From assembly GCA_963700105.1 (NCBI GenBank), contig CAVOWL010000004.1:186001-250000 (forward strand): a DNA stretch of 64,000 bases. Reading direction: 5' to 3'. The stretch's first letter is position 1. Every line of letters starts with the position of its first letter. The DNA is from CAVUWL01 sp963700105. Lineage in GTDB: Bacteria; Actinomycetota; Thermoleophilia; Solirubrobacterales; 70-9. A program made the position numbers and the translations under genes. The notes under the pieces were generated by a model that had not been told where the DNA came from, did not search any database, and worked only from the letters and a program-made list of their open reading frames with translations. Below are positions 16,803 through 25,737 of the stretch, piece after piece.

Positions 16803-18206
16803 CTATTCGGCAAGCAGCGGCAAGAGGGCTCCGAGCTTGATCTCGGTCTCAGCCAGCTCGGCGGCCGGCTCGGAGTCTGCGACGACGCCGACGCCGGCGA
16901 ACAGGTGGGCCTCGCGGTCTCGCAACAGGGCGCTGCGCAGGGAAACGCAGAACTCGCCGTCTTCAGTCGCGTCCATCCACCCCAGCGGACCCGCGTACCA
17001 ACCTCGATCCATGCGCTCGAGGCCGAGGATCTGCTCGGTGAGCTGAGACCACGGCTCACCCCCCACCGCGGGGGTCGGGTGCAGCAGTCCGGCCAGCGCG
17101 ATCGCAGAATGTGGCTCGGCCAGCTGGGCAAGGACCGGGGTGGCGAGGTGCTGGATATTGGCGACCCTGACTATTTCGGGCTCTGGCGCAGCCTCGACCC
17201 AGACCGAGCGAGAGCGAAGGGTGCGAAGGATCCTGCTGACGACGATCTGCTGCTCGTGGCGGTTCTTGGAGCTGCGCAGAAGCTGCTCACCGAGGTGGGC
17301 ATCGACCGCAGGGTCGGAGCTTCTCCGGGTCGATCCGGCGAGGGCGACGCTTGAGATGCTCGCACCGGAGCGCCGCACCAACAACTCCGGGCTAGCCCCG
17401 ATGAAGGCCGCCTCCGGGGTGCCCTGGCAGAAGCAAAAGCAGGCCGGAAACTGCTCGCGCAGGGCGCCAAAGACGACGGCAGGATCGTGGGCTGAGCCGG
17501 AGCTGACGACGACCTCGCGGGCCAGCACTACCTTGCTGATCTCCCCGGCTGAAATCCGCTCCCTCGCGGCGGCAACGGAAGCTTCGAAATCCCCCGGAGG
17601 AAGAACGCTGCGGATCGTGGGCCGACTGGCTAGGTGGGGGTCCGCGAGCGGCAGCGGCGAGGATCGGAGACCCTCCAATCGCGCTCGGAGGCGGTTGAGC
17701 AGCTCGGTATTGCCCTCACCGGGAAAGGCCAGCGCATTGATCGTCAGGTAAGTCAGATCGCCCCGTCGACAGAGGGAGAGCTCGGGCAGCGTCATCAAAG
17801 CGGGGGGCAGTGAGGACCATGGCGAACTCGACCCGCCCTGTGGGTCAAAGGCGAATCCCCCGGTCCAAACGGCCCCCGCCCCCGCCGGCAGTCCCGGCGG
17901 CTCGATCGTGACCATCGCCCCGTTTAGACCCAGGCAGTGGGCTGCCACGTCGCCAAAGCGCCCGGCGCCGCGCGAAACGGCCTGATCGGCCACCCCCAGG
18001 GTCGCGAGCGCGAACTCGCGATCGGGCTGCTCCCAACAAAACCAGCGGTCCGCGGCGAGGCGAGAGGCAAAAACCGTGGCGCAGGGATCGATCCTCTCCA
18101 CGGCAATAGTCGCGCTCACAACGGCGCGGCGTTGGCCCTCACCCACCCGCGCTAATGCCTCCCCCACGAGGGACAGAACCTCGCCGGATTCGACCAACCC
18201 CCTCAA
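16803..18206 (-). CDS. menF: Isochorismate synthase
   Basis: A chorismate-utilising enzyme of 467 residues that converts chorismate to isochorismate, the branch-point reaction of menaquinone synthesis. The C-terminal chorismate-binding domain shows AGEISKVVLAREV, with the lysine expected to activate water, and FIGASPELLVRR, ALAGSTRR, SSKNRHEQQIVV, HPTPAVGGEPW and the glycine-rich FAGVGVVADSEPAAELAETEIKL. The N-terminal 200 residues are less conserved, as usual for MenF/EntC/DhbC proteins. A siderophore role is possible in principle, but the men genes next door make MenF the better call. It follows ilvN by 12 nt in the same direction. Confidence 0.93.
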   Translation of the reverse strand: MRGLVESGEVLSLVGEALARVGEGQRRAVVSATIAVERIDPCATVFASRLAADRWFCWEQPDREFALATLGVADQAVSRGAGRFGDVAAHCLGLNGAMVTIEPPGLPAGAGAVWTGGFAFDPQGGSSSPWSSLPPALMTLPELSLCRRGDLTYLTINALAFPGEGNTELLNRLRARLEGLRSSPLPLADPHLASRPTIRSVLPPGDFEASVAAARERISAGEISKVVLAREVVVSSGSAHDPAVVFGALREQFPACFCFCQGTPEAAFIGASPELLVRRSGASISSVALAGSTRRSSDPAVDAHLGEQLLRSSKNRHEQQIVVSRILRTLRSRSVWVEAAPEPEIVRVANIQHLATPVLAQLAEPHSAIALAGLLHPTPAVGGEPWSQLTEQILGLERMDRGWYAGPLGWMDATEDGEFCVSLRSALLRDREAHLFAGVGVVADSEPAAELAETEIKLGALLPLLAE

Positions 18207-18218
18207 ACTGCGCTCGCC

Positions 18219-18764
18219 CTACTCGCCGCCGCGGGCGATCGCTATCTCGCCGGTGCGGACCATCTCGATCAGGCCGTGGGGGCGAATCATCCGCTCGAAG
18301 GCCTCAATCTTGTCGGCCGAACCGGTCACCTCGACCGTCATCGTGCGCCGTGATACGTCGACGATCTTGGCTCTGAATATCTCGGCAAACTGGATGATCT
18401 CGGCGCGGTTCTCGATCGCCGAGGAGACTTTGAACATTGCCATCTCGCGCGCCACCGTCTCGGCCGGCTCCATGTCACGGATTTTCAAGACGTTGATCAG
18501 CTTGTGCAGCTGCTTGGTGACTTGATCAATCGGATGCACGGCACCGTCGAGGGTCAACGTCACCCGCGAGATATTTGGGTCATCGGTTGGGCCCACTGCG
18601 AGGGTGTCGATATTGAAACCGCGCCTGGCAAAGAGCCCGGCAATTCGAGCCAAAACGCCAGGCTTATTCTCGACCAGGATCGAGAGGATGTGCTTTCGCC
18701 CGCTCAACTGGCCGGGGACACGGAGGTCCTCGAGCCTGACCAACTCCGGAGTACCGGCCTCCAT
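18219..18764 (-). CDS. ilvN: Acetolactate synthase small (regulatory) subunit
   Basis: IlvN activates the catalytic subunit and usually gives valine feedback inhibition. The 181 residues start with an ACT domain (HILSILVENKPGVLARIAGLFARRGFN, split here only for description) that binds the effector, followed by the C-terminal ALS small-subunit domain (AEIFRAKIVDVSRRTMTVEVTG). Its ATG overlaps the ilvB stop by one base (TGATG), indicating coupled translation. menF follows 12 nt downstream. Confidence 0.96.
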   Translation of the reverse strand: MEAGTPELVRLEDLRVPGQLSGRKHILSILVENKPGVLARIAGLFARRGFNIDTLAVGPTDDPNISRVTLTLDGAVHPIDQVTKQLHKLINVLKIRDMEPAETVAREMAMFKVSSAIENRAEIIQFAEIFRAKIVDVSRRTMTVEVTGSADKIEAFERMIRPHGLIEMVRTGEIAIARGGE

Positions 18765-20443
18765 CAGCCCACCATGTCCCTTGCCGCCGCGCCGGCGGGA
18801 ATCATCGGGAAGCAGTTCTCCTCAGGCGAGACGCGAACGTCGAGCAGCACCGGGCCATCGGTCCCCAGGGCAGCGACCATCATCTCCTCGAGCTCGGCGG
18901 CATCCTCGCAGCGCATTCCGGTCGCTCCGAATGCCTCCGCCAGCTTCACCCAGTCGGGACTGGCACCCATCTTCACCGCGCTGTAGCGATGGTCCCAAAA
19001 CAGCTCCTGCCATTGGCGCACCATGCCCATGTAGCCGTTGTTCATCAAAAAAACCTTGACCGGGATCTCCTCGGTGACGCAGGTCGCCAGCTCTTGGCAG
19101 TTCATGATCAGACTGCCGTCCCCGGCAAGGCAGACGACCACCTCATCGGGGCAGGCGACCTTGGCGCCAACCGCCGCCGGCAACCCAAACCCCATCGTGC
19201 CAAGCCCGCCCGAATTGATCCAGCGCCGCGGTTTCTCAAAGCCGTAGTACTGCGCCGCCCACATCTGATGCTGGCCGACGTCGGAGGTGATAATCGCTTC
19301 GCCTTGGGTCGCCCGGTGCATCGCCTCGATCATGAACTGCGGTTTGATCTCGCCGTCTTTGCCGGGCTCATAGTGAAGCGGATACTCCTCCCGCCAGGCC
19401 TCAATCTGCTTCCACCAGGGATCCACCCGCGAAGGGTCGGTCTGCAGGGCCAGGTACTCGCGGGTCAGCTTCGGCAGCACCTGCTTGAGGTCGCCGACTA
19501 TCGGGATGTGCGCCGGAACGTTCTTTGAGATCTCGGCGGGATCGATATCGATGTGGATGAACTTGGCGTGCGGGGCGAACTCTGAGAGCTTGCCGGTGAT
19601 CCGGTCATCAAATCGGGCACCGATCGCGACGATCAGGTCGGCCTCATCCATCGCGTAGTTGGCCGCCCGCGTTCCGTGCATTCCCAGCATTCCGAGCCAC
19701 TGCTCGTGGGAGGCGGGAAAGGCGCCCAAGCCCATCACGGTCGAGGTGACCGGGAATCGCTCCGCGGCGGCCAGCTCGCGCAGCTCCTCGGAGGCGTTGG
19801 CGTTGATCACCCCGCCACCGGTATAGAAGACCGGACGCCGGGCGTTGCCAAGCGCCTTCGCGGCAATTCGGATCTGTTTGATATTGCCCTCGGTCGAGGG
19901 CCTATAACCGGGAAGATCAACCGACTCGCCGCGAGGCTCGTACTCGATCTCAGCGCGCGAGAGATCCTGGGGGATGTCCAATAGCACCGGTCCGGGTCGA
20001 CCGGTCGAGGCAATGTGAAACGCCTCGTGCACGTAGTCGGGAATCTGGCGCGGGTCGGTGACCTGGAAGGAATGCTTGACGAAGGGAAGCGTCGCGCCGA
20101 GGATGTCGGCCTCCTGAAAACCATCGGTTCCGATCAACTCAGTTCGAACCTGGCCGGTCACGAACACGGTCGGCACCGAGTCCATCATTGCGTCGGCGAT
20201 CGCGGTGACAAGATTCGTCGCGCCGGGGCCCGACGTCGCAAATGCCACGCCGACCCGACCCGACGCCTTGGCATACCCCTCGGCGGCGTGCCCACCGCCC
20301 TGCTCGTGGCGCACCTGAATATGGCGAAAATCGGCATCCACAAGCGCGTCATAGGTCGGTAGGTTGGCGCCTCCGGGGATCCCGAAGATGTGCTCGACGC
20401 CCTCGGCCTTGAGCGATTGCATTAGCGCGTCCGCGGCTCTCAT
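18764..20443 (-). CDS. ilvB: Acetolactate synthase large (catalytic) subunit
   Basis: IlvB condenses two pyruvates, or pyruvate and 2-ketobutyrate, using ThDP, FAD and magnesium. The 559 residues include the N-terminal FGIPGGANLPTYDAL, the cofactor-activating glutamate in VRHEQGGGHAAEGYAKASG near residue 47, TSGPGATNLVTAIADA, and the ThDP motif GDGSLIMNCQELATC with NNGYMGMVRQWQ near residue 470. The ATG at 20443 has a TAGCAT box 10 nt upstream and no clear Shine-Dalgarno. It heads ilvB-ilvN-menF; sqdB ends only 24 nt upstream on the same strand. Confidence 0.97.
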   Translation of the reverse strand: MRAADALMQSLKAEGVEHIFGIPGGANLPTYDALVDADFRHIQVRHEQGGGHAAEGYAKASGRVGVAFATSGPGATNLVTAIADAMMDSVPTVFVTGQVRTELIGTDGFQEADILGATLPFVKHSFQVTDPRQIPDYVHEAFHIASTGRPGPVLLDIPQDLSRAEIEYEPRGESVDLPGYRPSTEGNIKQIRIAAKALGNARRPVFYTGGGVINANASEELRELAAAERFPVTSTVMGLGAFPASHEQWLGMLGMHGTRAANYAMDEADLIVAIGARFDDRITGKLSEFAPHAKFIHIDIDPAEISKNVPAHIPIVGDLKQVLPKLTREYLALQTDPSRVDPWWKQIEAWREEYPLHYEPGKDGEIKPQFMIEAMHRATQGEAIITSDVGQHQMWAAQYYGFEKPRRWINSGGLGTMGFGLPAAVGAKVACPDEVVVCLAGDGSLIMNCQELATCVTEEIPVKVFLMNNGYMGMVRQWQELFWDHRYSAVKMGASPDWVKLAEAFGATGMRCEDAAELEEMMVAALGTDGPVLLDVRVSPEENCFPMIPAGAAARDMVG

Positions 20444-20467
20444 CGGACACGCGATGCTAGCAGCGCG

Positions 20468-21643
20468 CTATGCCTGCCCAGCAGGGGATTTCGCTGGGTT
20501 CCAGCGGGTGTGCGGATCTATGGAGCTGGGAATCACCCGCTCCTTGTACCTCTCGATCGAGTGGATCATCGACTCGACCAACTCCTCCCCGAGCAATGTC
20601 GGCTCCAGACCAAGGTCGATCAACTTGGTATGGACCGCGTTGTAGTAGTGCTCTTCAAGCTCAACCCGCGGGTTATCGCAGTGCTCAACCTCGACCGTGT
20701 AGCCCAGGTGCTGGGCCGCCGCCCTGACCAGCTCGGCCAGCTGAGCGACGGAAAATTGCTCGGTGAATTGATTAAAGACGCGGAATTCGCCGCGCCCGGC
20801 CGGGTTTTCGACCGCCAGCTCCACGCAGCGCAGGGTGTCGCGGATGTTGAGGAAGCCCCGCGTCTGCCCGCCGCTGCCGTAGACGCTGAGCGGATGACCG
20901 ATCACCGCCTGCACACAGAAGCGGTTGAGCACGGTGCCGAATATCTCGTCATAGTCAAACCGCGTTATCAGCCGCTCATCCGCGGCCGCCTCCTCGGTCT
21001 CTATCCCGTAGACCACGCCCTGATTAAGGTCGGTCGCCCGCAGGCCCCAGACCCGACAGGCGAAGTGCAGGTTGGTTGAGTCGTGGACCTTGGAGCAGTG
21101 ATAAAGCGAGCCCGGCAGCTTGGGGAAAGGCAGGGTGTCGGTCCTTCCCTTGTGCTCGATCTCGATGAATCCCTCCTCGATATCGATGTTGGGGGTGCCG
21201 TACTCGCCCATCGTCCCGAGCTTGACCAGATGGCAGTCGGGGGCATGATCGCGCAGCGAGAAAAGCAGGTTGAGGGTGCCGATCACGTTCGTGTGTTGAG
21301 TCTCAACCGCGCGCTCGCGCGACATCATCGAGTAGGGCGCCGAGGGCTGCTCGCCGTAATGGACGACGGCCTCAGGGCGCAGCTCCGCGACCACCTCCTC
21401 GAGGAAGCTGCCGTCCTCAACCGCACCCTGGAAGCTGCGAATCTGTTTGCCGGAGATCTGGCGCCAGGCATCGATCCGCTCGCCCAGCTCGCGAATCGGA
21501 GTCAGCGAGGAGGACCCGTTTTCATGGTGCCAACGGCGGCGTGAGAAATTGTCGAGGACCGCCACCTCGTGGCCGCGGGCCGAAAACCTCAGCGCCGTCG
21601 GCCAGCCCAGGTAGCCGTCGCCCCCAAGGATGAGAACGCGCAT
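20468..21643 (-). CDS. sqdB: UDP-sulfoquinovose synthase
   Basis: SqdB makes UDP-sulfoquinovose from UDP-glucose and sulfite for sulfolipid headgroups. The 391-residue short-chain dehydrogenase/epimerase has GGDGYLGWPTALRF (NAD) at residues 7-20, the family-specific VVHYGEQPSAPYSMM, QHTNVIGTLNLLFS, and catalytic residues at positions matching plant SQD1: Thr144 (GTMGEYGTPNIDI), Tyr181 and Lys185 (YHCSK). The ATG at 21643 is chosen because the fold begins there and TACCCT lies 9 nt upstream; a longer ORF to 21799 overlaps the divergent gene. No sulfoquinovosyltransferase sqdX is next to it; instead it faces two GT-C enzymes and a GT2. Confidence 0.92.
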   Translation of the reverse strand: MRVLILGGDGYLGWPTALRFSARGHEVAVLDNFSRRRWHHENGSSSLTPIRELGERIDAWRQISGKQIRSFQGAVEDGSFLEEVVAELRPEAVVHYGEQPSAPYSMMSRERAVETQHTNVIGTLNLLFSLRDHAPDCHLVKLGTMGEYGTPNIDIEEGFIEIEHKGRTDTLPFPKLPGSLYHCSKVHDSTNLHFACRVWGLRATDLNQGVVYGIETEEAAADERLITRFDYDEIFGTVLNRFCVQAVIGHPLSVYGSGGQTRGFLNIRDTLRCVELAVENPAGRGEFRVFNQFTEQFSVAQLAELVRAAAQHLGYTVEVEHCDNPRVELEEHYYNAVHTKLIDLGLEPTLLGEELVESMIHSIERYKERVIPSSIDPHTRWNPAKSPAGQA

Positions 21644-21674
21644 AGGCGCGGCAGGGTAGCGGACGAAGGCGACA

Positions 21675-21680
21675 TAGCAT
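21675..21680 (+). promoter_or_regulatory. -10 box TAGCAT of the first GT-C gene
   Basis: TAGCAT lies 7 nt before the ATG at 21688 with no Shine-Dalgarno. The divergent sqdB has TACCCT at 21658-21653, so both starts are probably leaderless from a 44-nt intergenic region. Confidence 0.4.
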
Positions 21681-21687
21681 CCACCAG

Positions 21688-23049
21688 ATGCGGGGACTGG
21701 CGGCAGGCAACGGCGGGCGGGCCTGCCTGGCGGCTCTGATCGCCGTCTTGCTCTTGGGCACCGGGCTGAGGCTCGATTACGCCTGGGAAGGTCGGGCACC
21801 GGTCTTTGACGCGGTCGCCTACGCCAAGATCGCCCGCAATCTAGACGAAGACCGCGGCTTCACCCTCGGCGCAGGCGCGACCCAGCCAGCCGATAACTAC
21901 TCACCCGGACTACCCCTGCTCGTCGCGGCCATCTACAAGCTCAGCGGAGGGGTTCATGAACGCTTCGCTCGCCTCGTTCTGGCCTTGATCGGGTCGCTCT
22001 CGGTCCTCCTCACCTACCTGATCGGGCGCCGCCTATCGGGTCCCATCGCCGGGCTGATCGGAGCATTTGCGGTGGCGCTTTACCCCGCCATGCTCGAGTA
22101 CCAGGGAATGCTGATGTCGGAGCCGCTGGCCGCGACCCTGCTCTCGGGCTCGGTCTTGGCGACGCTTTGGGCCACCCGGCAAAGGACCCTGCTCGCCTGG
22201 CTATTACCCGGCGCGCTCTGGGGAGCGACGGCAATGGTGCGGCCCGAGTACCTGGCGGTCTCGATCGTCGTCTCCCTGGCTGTCTTTGCTCGAGGCGGCA
22301 GCGCGCACTGGCGCCGCTCGATGGCTCAGGCGCTCGCCCTTTTGGGTGCAATGGCCGTCGTGATCGCGCCCTGGACGATCCGAAACGCGGTCAGCCTCGG
22401 CCGCCTGGTCCCGATCTCAAACGGCGGCGGTCAGGTGCTCTTCTCCGGAACCTACCTGCCCTCCGAAGGCGATCCTCAACGGGTCGGAGAAGCGCTCCTT
22501 AGACGTGACCCGGGCCTGCGGCGTGACCTCGCCGCCGAGTACCTTCCACCCCGTTCGAGCCCCAGCCTGGCCGCGGTGCTGGCTCGGGTCAGACTCGAGC
22601 AGATCCTCGCCGCCTTCGCCGCTCAGCGCGAGCCGGGCGTGGAAAGCGATCAGGCGCTCTCTCACCTGGGTCGCGAACAGCTCGAAAATGATATCGGTGA
22701 GGAGCCGCTCGAATACCTCGGCTTCCTCGCGACCAAGGTCGGTGCAATCTGGTCCCACGGCCCTCGCGAGGTGATGCGCAAGCCGCTTTGGGAGGGCCTG
22801 CACTGGGCGCTGGTGGCACTTGGCCTTCTGGGACTCGCGGTACTGGCGCTGCGACGCCGCTGGGAGGCCCTTCTCTTCGCTGCGATTCTTCTCACGATCA
22901 CGGCGATCAGCGCCCTCTTGGTCGCTTCTCCCCGGCGGGTGCTGGTGATGGTTCCGCTGATTGGAGCGCTGGCGGGGGTCGGCGCCTCCTATCTTTGGGC
23001 ACTGCTTCGACGCCATCGAGATGGGCACCCGGATGCCGGGATAGCCTGA
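21688..23049 (+). CDS. GT-C family membrane glycosyltransferase (ArnT/PMT-like), copy 1
   Basis: A 453-residue polytopic membrane protein with roughly 10-12 membrane spans. After the first span the periplasmic loop carries FDAVAYAKIARNL (Asp41, Tyr45), the position of the catalytic acidic residue in GT-C enzymes that take sugars from polyprenyl phosphates. Further conserved blocks are NYSPGLPLLVAAIY, MLMSEPLAATLL, GATAMVRPEYLAV and APWTIRNAV. It is paralogous to the next gene, which shares each block, so this is a tandem duplication with strong divergence. With the downstream DPM1-like GT2 it probably glycosylates a lipid or surface polymer; acceptor unknown. Confidence 0.8.
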   Translation: MRGLAAGNGGRACLAALIAVLLLGTGLRLDYAWEGRAPVFDAVAYAKIARNLDEDRGFTLGAGATQPADNYSPGLPLLVAAIYKLSGGVHERFARLVLALIGSLSVLLTYLIGRRLSGPIAGLIGAFAVALYPAMLEYQGMLMSEPLAATLLSGSVLATLWATRQRTLLAWLLPGALWGATAMVRPEYLAVSIVVSLAVFARGGSAHWRRSMAQALALLGAMAVVIAPWTIRNAVSLGRLVPISNGGGQVLFSGTYLPSEGDPQRVGEALLRRDPGLRRDLAAEYLPPRSSPSLAAVLARVRLEQILAAFAAQREPGVESDQALSHLGREQLENDIGEEPLEYLGFLATKVGAIWSHGPREVMRKPLWEGLHWALVALGLLGLAVLALRRRWEALLFAAILLTITAISALLVASPRRVLVMVPLIGALAGVGASYLWALLRRHRDGHPDAGIA

Positions 23050-23055
23050 GCGCCA

Positions 23056-24408
23056 ATGAGCGGGCCGATTTGGCGCTGGATTCGAGCTCTGCCGCAAAGT
23101 CGCGGTCGCGGCACCCTGCTTTGCCTCGGGTTGATCGCGATCCTCGGCCTCGGGCTTCGCTCCTACCGAGTCGTGGAGCCATTGGAAACGCCCAGCGCAG
23201 ACTCCCATGCCTACTACGCCCTCTCCAAGGCGCTCTACGTGCAAGGAAGCTACGGGGGGCCCGAATTTCACAACTCAAGTGACTGGTCACCCGGGGCGCC
23301 GCTTCTGTACGCGGCGGCCTTCTACGCGACCGGCGGTGCTCGCGAAGGCACCGCCCGCATCATCGAGGCCCTGCTCGGGGTGGCCTCGATCGTCGCGGTT
23401 TTTTTCCTCGGCGAGCGTCTCGGCGGCCGCCGCGCCGGGTTGATCGCAGCCCTGGGGGTCGCTGTTTATCCGCCCTTCATCCACACCACCGGTGAGCTGA
23501 TGAGCGAGCCGCCCGCGATTCTCACCCTTCCTCTTGCGGTTTTGGCCTTCCTCTGGGCAAGCGATCGGCGCAGCCTCTGGGCATGGCTTCTACCCGGCCT
23601 GCTGTTTGGCCTGACCTCGCTGATTCGCCCCGATTACCTGCCCGTTGCGATCGTCTTCTTGCTGCTCGCTGCGATCCGTGTCGCCGGCCAGCGCGGTTGG
23701 AAGCCGGGGCTAGCGGGCGCCGCGATCTTCCTGCTCGCATTCCTGGTCCCGGTGCTTCCCTGGACGATCCGCAATCTGGTCGTCCTCGAACGATTCGTTC
23801 CGATCTCCACCGGCGATGGCAAGGCCCTTTACGTGGGGACATTCCTGCCGGCCAATGGCGAATACCAACAGGTAAAGGCACTGCTGGCGAAGCGATACCT
23901 GCACCGCGACCTAGCGCCTAACTCGGCGGCCTTGGCCCGCGTTAACCCGACTCCGCTGTTTAACCGGGTTGCCGCGCGCTACCCCCAGCTGCCCCGAGAT
24001 TCGGCTCTGGGCAAGATCGCCAAGCAGAACTTCTCCAAGTACTTCGGAGAAAATCCCGGCGCCTACCTCGCGATGACCCTGCGCAAGGTGGCGAGTATCT
24101 GGAGCAGCGGCCCCGGTGAGGCGATGGGGAGCAGCGCCGGGCGCATCTTGCAGCTGCTGATCGTTGCCCTTGGGCTCGGCGGCCTCGGGCTTCTGGGCTA
24201 CAGCAGACGGTGGTGGGAGCTGATCGTGATGTCGACACCGATCCTGATCATCACCGCGGTGGGAGCGGTATCTCTGGCCTCCAATCGCCGCGGCGAGATC
24301 CTGATGGCGCTGGTGTTTCCGCTCGCCGCAGCGGCCCTTTGTTGGGGTGCTGCGGCCCTATTGTCTGACCGCAAATGGCCGAGGCGAGCATCTTCCCCAC
24401 CGAACTGA
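23056..24408 (+). CDS. GT-C family membrane glycosyltransferase (ArnT/PMT-like), copy 2
   Basis: A 450-residue polytopic paralog of the gene 6 nt upstream. Matching blocks are SADSHAYYALSKAL (Asp49, Tyr53/54 in the first extracytoplasmic loop), DWSPGAPLLYAAAF, GELMSEPPAILTL, LTSLIRPDYLPVAIV and LPWTIRNLVVLERFVPIS. As in copy 1, a soluble insertion of about 80 residues precedes the last spans and the C-terminus ends in a basic tail. The 3' end overlaps the start of the GT2 gene by 34 nt, so the three genes form one operon. The two copies may add the same sugar to different acceptors or different sugars; the sequence does not decide. Confidence 0.8.
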   Translation: MSGPIWRWIRALPQSRGRGTLLCLGLIAILGLGLRSYRVVEPLETPSADSHAYYALSKALYVQGSYGGPEFHNSSDWSPGAPLLYAAAFYATGGAREGTARIIEALLGVASIVAVFFLGERLGGRRAGLIAALGVAVYPPFIHTTGELMSEPPAILTLPLAVLAFLWASDRRSLWAWLLPGLLFGLTSLIRPDYLPVAIVFLLLAAIRVAGQRGWKPGLAGAAIFLLAFLVPVLPWTIRNLVVLERFVPISTGDGKALYVGTFLPANGEYQQVKALLAKRYLHRDLAPNSAALARVNPTPLFNRVAARYPQLPRDSALGKIAKQNFSKYFGENPGAYLAMTLRKVASIWSSGPGEAMGSSAGRILQLLIVALGLGGLGLLGYSRRWWELIVMSTPILIITAVGAVSLASNRRGEILMALVFPLAAAALCWGAAALLSDRKWPRRASSPPN

Positions 24409-25439
24409 CCGCGCTGCGCAGCGCCGGGCTGCTGGTCGCGCTCGCGATCCTCGCCTACGCGCTGTTGCGCCGCGATTCCCTGCGCAACGTCGACGTTTTG
24501 ATCCTCCTGGCAGCCGGGCTTGGACTGGCGGTTGTCTCGGGCACCGAAATTACCGACAAGCTGCTCTCGGCCTTCTCCTTCGAAAAAGGAAACGGTGGCC
24601 GCATCCTCGGCCTCGCGGTCTTTGCGATCTTCGTCCTCTTTTTGCTAATCCTTCGGGCCCTCTCCCAGGCAGCACGCAACTCGCGCCAGCTCTCGGCCGT
24701 TCTCGAGGCCCTCGCCTGGGAGGAATTCCGCCAGGCGGCGCTGCCAAGTCGCTTTGCCGGGAAAATCGCCGTCCTGATCCCCGCCTACAACGAGGCCGAG
24801 AGCATCGGCGAGGTCTTGGCCGGAATCCCGGAGCAGGTCTGCGGTGTGGGAACCGCCGTCTTGGTCGTCGACGACGGCTCGCGCGATGGCACCGGGGAGG
24901 TCGCCGCCGCCCACGGAGCGATCGTTGCCCACCACCTGATCAACCGCGGCGGCGGCGCCGCTTTGCGCACGGGCTATCGCCTCATGGTTGAGTCCGGTGC
25001 CGAGATTGTCGTCACCCTTGACGCCGACGGCCAGCATCTGCCTTCCGAGATGGAGCGCCTGGTCAAACCCGTCCTCGACGGGGAGGTCGACGTCGCCCAC
25101 GGCTCCCGCGTGCTCGGTCGCGCCGATCGCAACCACCTGGCCCGCGAGCTCGGCATTGTCTTCTTCAACCGCCTCGTCTCGCTGATCACCCGAACCCACG
25201 TCACCGATTGTTCCAATGGTTACCGCGCCGTGCGCGCCACCGTGCTGCCCCTACTGGTGCTCCGACAGGAGCAGTTTCACACCTCGGAGTTCATGATCGA
25301 GGCGATCAAGCGCGGCATTCCGGCCAAGGAGGTCCCGATCACCGTCGAACGCCGAATCCACGGGCACTCCAAGAAGCCCGCCGTCGTCCGCTACGGGCTC
25401 GGTTTCGCGAACGCGATCGTCAGAACCTGGCTGCGCTGA
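24375..25439 (+). CDS. GT2 glycosyltransferase with N-terminal DUF2304-like membrane domain
   Basis: A 354-residue fusion. Residues 1-95 hold about three membrane spans resembling DUF2304, a small membrane protein often found beside dolichol/polyprenyl-phosphate sugar synthases. Residues about 130-354 are a DPM1-like GT2 domain with IPAYNEAESIGEVLAGI, VVDDGSRDGT (Asp166/167), the DXD motif Asp216/Asp218 in TLDADGQH, and GSRVLGRAD. Such enzymes charge polyprenyl phosphate with a sugar that GT-C enzymes then use, which fits the two GT-C genes immediately upstream. The ATG at 24375 lies inside the end of copy 2. Confidence 0.85.
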   Translation: MAEASIFPTELTALRSAGLLVALAILAYALLRRDSLRNVDVLILLAAGLGLAVVSGTEITDKLLSAFSFEKGNGGRILGLAVFAIFVLFLLILRALSQAARNSRQLSAVLEALAWEEFRQAALPSRFAGKIAVLIPAYNEAESIGEVLAGIPEQVCGVGTAVLVVDDGSRDGTGEVAAAHGAIVAHHLINRGGGAALRTGYRLMVESGAEIVVTLDADGQHLPSEMERLVKPVLDGEVDVAHGSRVLGRADRNHLARELGIVFFNRLVSLITRTHVTDCSNGYRAVRATVLPLLVLRQEQFHTSEFMIEAIKRGIPAKEVPITVERRIHGHSKKPAVVRYGLGFANAIVRTWLR

Positions 25440-25445
25440 GAGAGG

Positions 25446-25730
25446 CTATTCGGCTCGCGGCCGCCTCACCTCGGCAGGGTCGGGAAGGTAGAGATCGGTG
25501 CCGCAGCGAGGACAGACCTGAACGTAGACCTTGACGGCCTTGTGACAGGTCGGGCACTGCCGTTCGGGTTCGAGCTTCTCGGAGCGATAGAGGAAGACGG
25601 CAATCAGACCGAGGATCGGCAGGACGCCGCCGATCACCAGCCAAAGCCAAAAGGAGCTCCCCTTGCCCTTGCCGATGATTGCCGTGATGAGGCCGAAGAA
25701 AAAGGCGATGATCGGATACTCAAAGCCCAC
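25446..25730 (-). CDS. Small membrane protein with C-terminal zinc ribbon
   Basis: A 94-residue protein with two membrane spans (YPIIAFFFGLITAIIG and FWLWLVIGGVLPILGLIAVFL) and a cytosolic C-terminal zinc ribbon with Cys59-x2-Cys62 and Cys73-x2-Cys76 (CPTC, CPRC). The GTG at 25730, 7 nt past the ndh stop, is preferred; the ORF can extend to 25844 but then overlaps ndh and adds unrelated residues. It is probably the second gene of an ndh operon. No enzymatic motif is visible; the function is unknown. Confidence 0.7.
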   Translation of the reverse strand: MGFEYPIIAFFFGLITAIIGKGKGSSFWLWLVIGGVLPILGLIAVFLYRSEKLEPERQCPTCHKAVKVYVQVCPRCGTDLYLPDPAEVRRPRAE

Positions 25731-25737
25731 GATCGAC

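Noticed and set aside
22417..23271. 284-codon minus-strand open frame
   Set aside because: It is antisense to the two GT-C genes, is highly charged and low in hydrophobic residues, and has no domain.
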